A model generated the notes under the pieces. That model was not told where the DNA came from. It ran no database searches and saw nothing but the letters and a program-made list of their open reading frames with translations. 36,017 nucleotides of DNA, taken from the NCBI GenBank assembly GCA_947307015.1, contig CAMZHV010000027.1, positions 1-36,017 on the forward strand, written 5' to 3'. Position numbers and translations under genes: made by a program. Position 1 is the stretch's first letter. Every line of letters starts with the position of its first letter. This DNA is from an uncultured Prevotellaceae bacterium (GTDB lineage Bacteria; Bacteroidota; Bacteroidia; Bacteroidales; Bacteroidaceae). Positions 1 through 7,000 of the stretch are shown piece by piece.

Positions 1-165
1 TGTTAGGGAGGGGGCGATTACCAATCAAGAAGAGATAATAATAATATCATTAATAAAGTGACCCTAAAAGTCCTCCAATAGCAAAACATCCTGCCCCCTC
101 CCTAACAGGGAGGGCGGGGGGAGAGTCCGCTCCCCTCCGTTAGGGGAGGGGTTGGGGGTGGGTCT
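1..165. repeat. GC-rich palindromic repeat unit A before rnfG
   Basis: This stretch holds no gene. It starts inside the right half of a GC-rich palindrome (bases 3-21 read ttagggagggggcgattac), passes through about 60 bp of AT-rich DNA, and ends in two more GC palindromes: ccctccct/agggaggg at 96-114 and cccctcc/ggggagggg at 132-151. The same layout recurs at 774-922 and 1517-1668. Conserved inner motifs are a tcaaga box after the first palindrome and a tgaccct...ctccaatagcaaaaca box before the second. The left palindrome is cut by the window edge. Confidence 0.75.
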
Positions 166-174
166 ATTTTGAAT

Positions 175-795
175 ATGAAAAAGTTACCATCTACACTTCC
201 CAATATGCTCTGTGTGCTGACCCTCATCTCGGTCATCGCCGCTGCAGCATTGGCCTATGTGAATCAGATCACAGCAGGCCCTATCGAAGAGAATAAAGCG
301 CGTACCCTCGCCGAAGGTATCAACAGCGTGCTTGGCGTTTCCGACGCTCAGGTGCAGGAAACCAAGACCGTGCAAGATGTTAACGGCAACGATGTCGTCA
401 TCTATGCCACCGACAAGGGTGTAGCCGTACAAGCCATCGACCCCAACGGTTTCGGCGGCAAGCTGAGCGTGCTCGTCGGTTTTGCTGACGAAGGTTCCAT
501 CAAGGGTTACACCGTCCTCGAACATGCCGAGACACCAGGCCTTGGCGCCAAGGCAGGCTTCTGGTTCCAGAAAGGCGAGAAAGGCGACATCATCGGCAAG
601 AATCCTGGCGAGAAAGCGCTGACCGTCTCCAAGGACGGCGGCGACGTGGATGCCATCACCGCTTCCACCATCACCTCCCGTGCCTTCCTCCGTGCCGTCA
701 ACATGGCATTCCAAGCATACGCTGGAGCCTCGGCAACGGATGCTGAGAGCGGAGCATCAAAACAGCAACAGACTCTCCCCCCGCCCTCCCTATAA
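175..795 (+). CDS. rnfG: RnfG, FMN-binding subunit of the RNF ion-translocating electron transport complex
   Basis: RnfG is a subunit of the membrane RNF complex, which couples ferredoxin:NAD+ electron transfer to ion translocation; it carries covalently bound FMN. The product has one N-terminal membrane helix (about residues 10-28) followed by an extracytoplasmic FMN-binding domain. The flavinylation motif reads DAITASTITS, and the TAST Thr (about residue 165) is the expected phosphoester attachment site. The length (206 aa) suits the family. An in-frame TTG lies 6 nt upstream at 169, but ATG at 175 is preferred. The last residues (TLPPPSL) and the stop codon come from the start of a palindromic repeat, so the tail is probably not conserved. 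rnfE and rnfA follow in the usual G-E-A order; rnfB, C and D should lie left of the window. Confidence 0.95.
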   Translation: MKKLPSTLPNMLCVLTLISVIAAAALAYVNQITAGPIEENKARTLAEGINSVLGVSDAQVQETKTVQDVNGNDVVIYATDKGVAVQAIDPNGFGGKLSVLVGFADEGSIKGYTVLEHAETPGLGAKAGFWFQKGEKGDIIGKNPGEKALTVSKDGGDVDAITASTITSRAFLRAVNMAFQAYAGASATDAESGASKQQQTLPPPSL

Positions 796-922
796 GGGAG
801 GGAGCGGTCACCGTTCAAGACTTGTAATTGTTGCAAATAATCATTTTAAATATGACTCATTCCTACTCAATAGCAAAACATTTTGCTCCCTCCCTGATGG
901 GGAGGGCGGGGGGAAAGTCCGG
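774..922. repeat. GC-rich palindromic repeat unit B between rnfG and rnfE
   Basis: This is a second copy of the unit seen at 1-165. A left palindrome (ccctccct...agggaggg, 784-802) contains the rnfG stop codon in its loop. Then come a ggtcacc...tcaagact box, an AT-rich spacer, a ctcaatagcaaaaca box and a right palindrome (ccctccctgatggggaggg, near 893-911). It lies inside an operon and so is probably transcribed as intercistronic RNA. Confidence 0.75.
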
Positions 923-930
923 TCTTTCTT

Positions 931-1515
931 ATGAAATACATTAAGATCCTTTGGAACGGCATCCTCAAGGAGAACCCGACCTTCGTACTTCTCCTGGGTA
1001 TGTGCCCCACGCTGGGAACCACTTCCAGCGCCATCAACGGTATGTCGATGGGTCTTGCCACTATGGCAGTCCTCATCTTCTCTAACCTCATCATCTCGTG
1101 CATCAAGAACCTCATCCCCGACCAGGTTCGCATCCCTTCGTATATCGTCGTGATTGCCAGCCTCGTCACCGCGTTGCAGATGATCATGCAAGCCTTCACG
1201 CCGGAGGTGTACAAGACCCTGGGTCTGTTCATCCCCCTCATCGTCGTGAACTGCATCATCCTCGGTCGTGCTGAAGCTTTCGCCGCCAAGAATGGTCCTA
1301 TCGAGAGCCTCTTCGACGGCATCGGCATTGGCCTTGGCTTCACCATCGCCCTGACGCTCCTCGGCGGCATTCGTGAGCTCTTAGGCACGGGCAAGCTCTT
1401 CAACGTCACCATCTACAGCGAGAACTACGGTATGCTCCTCTTCGTCCTCGCCCCCGGTGCCTTCATCGCTTTGGGTTACCTGATTGCCATCGTCAAGAAG
1501 ACGGCGAAGATATAG
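931..1515 (+). CDS. rnfE: RnfE, integral membrane subunit of the RNF complex
   Basis: RnfE is a six-helix membrane subunit of RNF, homologous to NqrD. With RnfA it forms the ion channel core and, in characterised complexes, holds a membrane-embedded [2Fe-2S] cluster between four cysteines. Two of these are visible here: Cys25 in LLLGMCPTLG and Cys108 in LIVVNCIILG. They match the Cys25/Cys112 pair of the neighbouring RnfA. At 194 aa the protein is of normal length, almost entirely hydrophobic, and carries the family segment ILGRAEAFAAKN. ATG at 931 follows repeat unit B by about 8 nt. It is co-oriented with rnfG and rnfA. Confidence 0.96.
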   Translation: MKYIKILWNGILKENPTFVLLLGMCPTLGTTSSAINGMSMGLATMAVLIFSNLIISCIKNLIPDQVRIPSYIVVIASLVTALQMIMQAFTPEVYKTLGLFIPLIVVNCIILGRAEAFAAKNGPIESLFDGIGIGLGFTIALTLLGGIRELLGTGKLFNVTIYSENYGMLLFVLAPGAFIALGYLIAIVKKTAKI

Positions 1516-1516
1516 A

Positions 1517-1668
1517 CCCCCTCCTCACTCCCCCTTGCAGGGGGAGGGTGGTCACCAGTCAAGATTTATAATCATATAAAAATAATTAAAAGAATGACCC
1601 TAACAACCCTCCAGTAGTCATTGCATTCTACTCCCCTCCCTACAAGGGAGGGGCAGGGGGGGTGGGTC
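1517..1668. repeat. GC-rich palindromic repeat unit C between rnfE and rnfA
   Basis: This is the third copy of the rnf-region unit. It begins directly after the rnfE stop codon with ctcccccttgcagggggag (1530-1548), continues with ggtcaccagtcaagattt, an AT-rich core and a tgaccctaacaaccctcc box, and ends in ccctccctacaagggaggg (about 1634-1652). The sequence differs from units A and B but the order of parts is the same. Confidence 0.75.
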
Positions 1669-1675
1669 TGATATT

Positions 1676-2293
1676 ATGGCATACTTATTAATATTTTTCT
1701 CAGCCATCTTCGTCAACAACATCGTTTTCTCGCAGTTCCTCGGGATCTGCCCGTTCCTCGGTGTGTCGAAGAAAGTGGATACCGCGCTCGGTATGTCCGC
1801 TGCTGTAGCTTTCGTGCTCACCATCGCCACGATAGTTACTTACCTCATTCAGATTCTACTCGTTAAGTACGACCTCGTCTACTTGCAGACCATTGCCTTC
1901 ATCCTCGTCATTGCCGCCCTCGTGCAGATGGTGGAGATCATCTTGAAGAAGGTGTCGCCTGCGTTGTATCAGGCCCTTGGCGTCTTCTTGCCCCTCATCA
2001 CCACCAACTGCGCCATCCTCGGCGTAGCCATCCTCGTGGCGCAGAACACCTACAACACGCAAGGCCTGGAGCCCAACCTCCTCACTGGCGTTATCTTCGC
2101 TGTCTCCACGGCGCTCGGCTTCGGTTTGGCACTGACCATCTTCGCGGCCATCCGCGAGCAGTTGGCCATGATGGAAGTTCCCAAGGGTATGCAGGGTATG
2201 CCCATCGCCCTCGTCGTAGCTGGTCTGTTGGCTATGGCCTTCATGGGCTTCGGTGGCGTTGACAACGGCTTGGCTCAGGTCTTTGGGCTCTGA
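1676..2293 (+). CDS. rnfA: RnfA, integral membrane subunit of the RNF complex
   Basis: RnfA is the inverted-topology partner of RnfE and homologous to NqrE. It contributes Cys25 (FLGICPFLG) and Cys112 (ITTNCAILG) to the membrane [2Fe-2S] site. The N-terminus MAYLLIFFSAIFVNNIVFSQ is the standard RnfA start. Six membrane helices are evident. At 205 aa it is slightly longer than the usual 190 or so because of a C-terminal extension ending GLAQVFGL. It is the last gene of the operon: a strong intrinsic terminator begins about 45 nt after the stop codon. No promoter is visible between rnfE and rnfA, only repeat unit C. Confidence 0.96.
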   Translation: MAYLLIFFSAIFVNNIVFSQFLGICPFLGVSKKVDTALGMSAAVAFVLTIATIVTYLIQILLVKYDLVYLQTIAFILVIAALVQMVEIILKKVSPALYQALGVFLPLITTNCAILGVAILVAQNTYNTQGLEPNLLTGVIFAVSTALGFGLALTIFAAIREQLAMMEVPKGMQGMPIALVVAGLLAMAFMGFGGVDNGLAQVFGL

Positions 2294-2337
2294 GCGCATC
2301 CCTACCTATCCGCCGCTACTTCCCATTGAGATGAAAT

Positions 2338-2376
2338 AGAGGCTGTGCCCCTTACGATGGGTACAGCCTCTTTCCT
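2338..2376 (+). terminator. Intrinsic terminator of the rnf operon
   Basis: The arms gaggctgtgcccc and tgggtacagcctc pair over about 12 bp around a short loop, followed by tttccttt. It lies 45 nt after the rnfA stop codon. Confidence 0.85.
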
Positions 2377-2553
2377 TTACGATAGTTCTATCCTTTATAA
2401 ACCATAACTAACCTATGAAGAAACCTCGCCCAGCGACCTCAACTGCACCATCCCGTTGCATGGATGTAGATACTTGAAGATAAGTTTTTTCTTGCATCCG
2501 ATGTAAGCGATGCGGAGGATGCTAGGAAGAGATTAGACTGAAACCTATAGGCT

Positions 2554-2626
2554 TATCACCAAAAACGCCTAAGGGTTTTGGCTAAAACGCCTAAGACAAT
2601 TAGCCAAAACCCTTAGGGTAGTGATA
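2554..2626. repeat. Interrupted palindrome with 17-nt perfect arms
   Basis: cctaagggttttggcta (2568-2584) and its exact complement tagccaaaacccttagg (2601-2617) flank a 16-nt loop that repeats the cgcctaag motif. Outer bases tatcac (2554-2559) and gtgata (2621-2626) extend the stem. There is no T-run, so it is not an obvious terminator. The preceding 2377-2553 contains nothing I can recognise. Confidence 0.7.
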
Positions 2627-2645
2627 GGGGTATAGACGTTTTGCC

Positions 2646-2731
2646 TCATACGTATATACGTGGAGCTTCATACGTATATACGTGGAGCTTCATTCGACTA
2701 TACGTGTGGCGATGTACGACTGTACGTGTGT
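2646..2731. repeat. Tandem array of tacgt-type repeats
   Basis: Two exact 22-bp copies (tcatacgtatatacgtgg plus agct) start at 2646 and 2668. Two degenerate copies follow (cgactatacgtgtggc and cgactgtacgtgtgt). Each contains a small dyad tacg(t)...acgt. A related array lies at 35601-35645. Confidence 0.75.
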
Positions 2732-2742
2732 TGTGATTCTGG

Positions 2743-3054
2743 AAAATCCAGCCATTTGCAAAAAAGGTTTCAGGTTTCAGCTTAGGGGGTTAACCTGTTG
2801 GTGTACAGGTTTATACAAGCTGAACCTTTGCTTTTGAAGTTTCAGCAGGTTTCAGCAAGGTTCAGAAAGGCTGGAATACCTTATATTATTTGAGGCAATT
2901 TTGGTTTTTGAGATGCCCAAAGAGAGGGTTGGCTGAAGCTTGCTGAAACCTGCTGAAACCTCGCTGACGAAGGTTCAGCCTGAAAGCTTCTGATTGTGAG
3001 TGTGATACAAGCAAATCTGAAAGCTGAAACCTTTTTTGTAAATGGCTGGATTTT
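2743..3054. repeat. 312-bp long inverted repeat with iterated gctgaaacct motifs
   Basis: The outer arms at 2743-2772 (aaaatccagccatttgcaaa...) and 3025-3054 are reverse complements over 30 nt with one mismatch. Nested arms at 2836-2865 and 2942-2978 are built from repeated gtttcagcag / ctgctgaaac motifs. The centre is AT-rich (about 2880-2930). No credible ORF is present. It could be a MITE-like element or a structured RNA; I do not recognise the family. Confidence 0.8.
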
Positions 3055-3061
3055 ATCTCTG

Positions 3062-3250
3062 ATAAGTAGGTGTTCAAAATTAGTTTTATGTATTTTGGTT
3101 TCTATTTGGATGCAGATTTTTCTTTTAGCCGAAGGAGCATAGCGGGCTATGTGACTGAGGATAAGAGGAAAATATGCGCCAAAGAGAAGCTAAAAGACTT
3201 GAAACGCACCTACGAATGATCATGTAAACTTATTTTGAATACCTACTTAT
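3062..3250. mobile_element. Putative 189-bp MITE-like element with terminal inverted repeats
   Basis: The left end ataagtaggtgttcaaaa (from 3062) and the right end ttttgaatacctacttat (to 3250) are inverted copies over about 25 nt with two mismatches. The interior is non-coding. No clear target-site duplication is visible, and no transposase is nearby. Assignment as a mobile element is an inference from the termini only. Confidence 0.5.
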
Positions 3251-3342
3251 GAATATATTTTTGTCAAGAATCGTTATTTATAAAACTGAGCCCTTCCGTC
3301 ATCCGGGTTTGCGCGCCGAACCCCTCTTCCGTCCTCTGTCGT

Positions 3343-3425
3343 GACCCCTCTTAGGAGTGTTCGCGTACCCTCTTAGGAGGGTAGCCTTACCCTCCTAAGA
3401 GTCTACGCTTAGACTCCGTAGAATC
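3343..3425. repeat. Cluster of short palindromes (cctcttaggagg / gtctacgcttagac)
   Basis: Stacked palindromes: accctcttaggagggt (3367-3382), accctcctaagag just after it, and agtctacgcttagact. The same word types (cctaggaggg, gtctacgcgtagtc, ttcgcgt) recur at 35514-35598. The flanking 3251-3342 and 3426-3560 show nothing recognisable. Confidence 0.6.
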
Positions 3426-3562
3426 TTCACTTGGACTTCTTAGCGTATTGGCTTGGTCTCTCACGGATGACGATGCCGCTCGGCGCTTGCGACGCTTGAC
3501 ACTTCAAGAAAGGTACAACAAAAATACAACTGCTACAACGGGGGATTTATCGAATGCTTACA

Positions 3563-3637
3563 TTAGTACCATAACAGTGACAGCAACTACACCTTTTTCT
3601 GTGTGTAGCTGCTGTCACTATAAGATATAGGTACTAC
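3563..3637. repeat. Strong hairpin, possible bidirectional transcription stop
   Basis: agtgacagcaactacac (3576-3592) pairs with gtgtagctgctgtcact (3603-3619) around a ctttttct loop, and the outer tagtacc/ggtacta pair extends the stem. There is no T-run after the stem on either strand, so terminator function is only possible. It lies about 115 nt downstream of the 61-aa minus-strand gene. Confidence 0.55.
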
Positions 3638-3734
3638 TATCGGTACTTATTCGGATGCTTACGTTCCTTCTGATGCTATTGGAACTTCCGTGGTTCCTTA
3701 GATCCGTAAATCCTTGGTTCCGTGATTCCCGCAA

Positions 3735-3920
3735 TCAATTGTTGCTCCAATCGTCGTTCCAGACGTTGTAGGCGTGAGAATTGGATTTGACATCTGTATA
3801 CTCATCGCCATCCACATTTGCAGTGGTACCAAATTGGAGTGATGTGGGATCTTGGAGAATGCCGTCATTGCTGGAGAGCGTGATAATATCAGTTGTGGGA
3901 TAATTATATGTCTTTTTCAT
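3735..3920 (-). CDS. Hypothetical 61-aa protein
   Basis: This short ORF begins MKKTYNYPTTDIITLSSNDG and ends in an Asp/Asn/Trp-rich tail (NVWNDDWSNN). It has no signal peptide or membrane helix. Short MKKxYxxP-type proteins of this size are common in Prevotella, often beside secreted-protein genes; that is a family impression, not a function. It lies 121 nt downstream of the 1515-aa secreted protein on the same strand and could be co-transcribed with it. It could also be chance, but the sensible composition and ATG start favour a real gene. Confidence 0.55.
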   Translation of the reverse strand: MKKTYNYPTTDIITLSSNDGILQDPTSLQFGTTANVDGDEYTDVKSNSHAYNVWNDDWSNN

Positions 3921-4041
3921 TTTCGTATAAACTTTTAATGTGATTCTTTTTTATTATCCGTAAATCTACGTGAATCTTATCGAAAATCTATTTTGAAAGA
4001 TTGATGATTTGATTGACGTAGATTGACGGGGCTAAATCTCT

Positions 4042-7000
4042 TTATTTCACAAGCACCTTCTTACCGTTGATGATATTGATGCCCTTCTGAGGCTTGTTCA
4101 GACGCTGGCCAGCAAGGTTATAGATGGCGCCGTTCACTTGCTCATCCTTGATCGCATTGATACCTGTTTCGTCATCATCAAACACGATGGTGAATGTGCG
4201 GACATCACTTGATGATACATCGTAGGTAGTGTGCAGATAAGCTCGATTGCCCTTGAGGTATCCGCCATTGGCCATATTAAACACACCGCTCTGAAGAATG
4301 TAGTTGTACTTGTCATCCGAAGTCCAATACACCTGCGTGCGTCTCAGAACGCCTACCATCTCGTTACCAGTAACATCAGAAACGGTCTTGTCTGTTACAT
4401 TAATAGTATAGGTATCAGGATTCTCGCAGTAGAGTATGACACCCTCGTTGGCAGGTACAACATCAACCTTAGTCAGTGTCACCTTATCATCGCTAACGGC
4501 AGCCTTGTATGCCTTCACGTCAGTATCGCTAAAATCAAGGGCACGGCCATAGCAGAACGAGAGGAACTTAGAAGAAGGTATTGTTACCTCTACCTCAGGC
4601 AGAGAGGTACAGTAGTTTGAATAGTTTATACCATCAACTGTGTATACAAAGGTGATATGATCTACCCATGCATTGCTGCCAGTCGTATTTGTCAATGTAT
4701 AAGAAGTGGACTGGTCGTATGTTCCTGCTGTGAAAGTGAATGAAAGACTACTGCCTGTAAATGTATTAACTGTATTTGAACTTGCGTCTTTCAACACCAC
4801 AGATGCAGCTGTAGCCCATGAATTTCCAGTCTTAGTGATAGTGAGGGATTTTGCCTTTCCGCCTGAGGGGAGAGTGAATGTTACACTACCATTGTTTTTA
4901 TTAATACAAGCACCATTATTTGTAGTTGTAAATGTAAGATTGCTCCAGGTCCAGGAAGAGCCATCTGATACGTACGGACTGGTGGGGGCAGAAGATCGCG
5001 CTACTGTCAGCGTTGATGTGTGCTCTACTGGATCCCCAATAGCTGCAAGTGCATACACAGCATAATAAGTGGCATTGGCTGTAGGTGCATTCGTAACCTC
5101 TGTCATAGAAGGTTCATCATCGGCAGCAGCTACTGTTGTTGTACTCCAGCCTCTGAAGACGTAGTCACCAACGGCAGCAGGAGATGGAATCTCAATCAAA
5201 GTGCCATGAATAGTCTGGCGTGCGTCTGCAGTACCATTAATGTTAAATGTTACTGTATAGCGAGGATATACGGTTACGGTATAGCTCTCTGAGGTAGCAG
5301 TATAAGGCGTAGTAACACCAGCCTCGGTTACTTCGGCAGCAGCTGCGGTTGCAGTGATTGTTGCTGTTCCATAAGTGCCATTCAGTGTGAAAGCGCCAGA
5401 ATTCTCATTGACTGTTCCAATGGCATCACCTGTGAGAGCATAGGTTACAGTACCACGAGCTCCGCTAACGGTCTGACCTGCGAAGTCGTTGAAATCATCA
5501 GTACCCTCATCCAGCTCAACAGCATCATTTGCGAAGGTCAGCGTCTGAGCTGTAGGAGCGTTCTTTGTAAGAGAGATCTGGCTCTGCTCGTAGATATTGA
5601 AGCGAAGCGTGTTTCCATTAAACAAGGAAATATAACCATTGAAGGTTCCCTCGGCATCCTTCAGGGCCTCAATGTTCGATTTGGGCGCGTACAGGTTGAT
5701 CTCTGTGGTCTTATTATCATCACTAATCTTACCTCCGCTTGCACTGCCGCTTGTTAGGCTTGCAGTAATTGTAGCGTCTGTGATGCGCACCAGTTTGCCT
5801 TCATAGTCTGCTTTGTTTGCAGCAAGGGTTACGGCTGTAATTACCGTAGCAGCAGGAATATCACTATCGGTGACGGTTGCTTCGGAGAGGTCGATGGCCG
5901 TGATTTCATCAATCTGATTAGCGGCCTTGATGCTTCCACTCACAGCGCCATTAATTTTCTTTCCAGCCGTGAGACTGGAGCCACATGATGCATAGACTGC
6001 TCCAGAGGCGTCCTGAATGTATGCATAGTCGCCATTAACGTATGTCACAATGGCATCCGTCAAATCAGCAGTGAAAGATACAGTGCTGGAAGAGCTTGTG
6101 ATAGCTTTCAGTCCTGCGATGGTCTTAGCGTCCTTCACTGTGACCACATAGCTTGCGGATGCTTCTGTACTGACACCAACTTCTGCCGCTACAGTCGCAG
6201 TGATAGTAGCGGAACCGGATTTCAGTGCCGTGACTACGCCAGCATCGGAAACGGTAGCAACTGTCGCATCGCTGGACGAGTAAGTGACGGTCTTGCTAAC
6301 ATTTACTGTGGCAGCATTGGTGTACGAGCTCTCATCTTTCACATACAGGCTCTTGTTACCAGCTTTTGTGAACGCAACTGTCGGATTGATGATGGCAGAA
6401 GGATTGGAATCGTATGCAGTCTTGGGTATATACAACTTCATCGCAGTATATGACCTGTTAGTGTATGATGTAGTATATTCTGTCTTCCAACCACTCCAGT
6501 ATTCAAGCGCTACGTTTGTCGCATTGCAGAGAGAGAAGAGCTCAGAAGCATATGCATTTGACACAACTGTCCAGTGGTTGTTATTCCCGCTCCAATCGAC
6601 ATTCTGATCTGATCCACTAGTCGCCAAGGTCGTTTGGCTTAAGGTTCCATTTGCTCCAGTTAAAACAAAGCCAGCTGTGTTATTACCCGATAATGTGAAT
6701 ATGGTATTTGCGGGTGCTGTGATTTCGCCTAAGGTCTCACTTGGAGCTGCAACATTAGTGGTTAGGTTGTGATTCAAAACATAGTTATCGCTGTTTTTAA
6801 CAATAACAATCTTTTTGGCAAATTCAATCTGAGATGCTGAGGTTACTCTAACAAAGGTTGAAGTCGTTTCTGCCAAAGTATAAACAGCATGTAGAGTTGT
6901 GGTATTATTTGATGGATAAAAAGTTGCTCCGGCGGCAAAGAGCGTTGGCATTGTTGTTGTATTAGAAACTTTCGATTCAGCCCAACCAACAAATTCCCAG

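Noticed and set aside
2646..3054. Possible CRISPR array
   Set aside because: Repeats are directly adjacent or inverted and lack unique spacers of constant length; no cas genes.
3062..3250. tRNA-like or tmRNA-like fold in the core
   Set aside because: No acceptor stem, T-loop GTTCRA or anticodon arrangement could be found.
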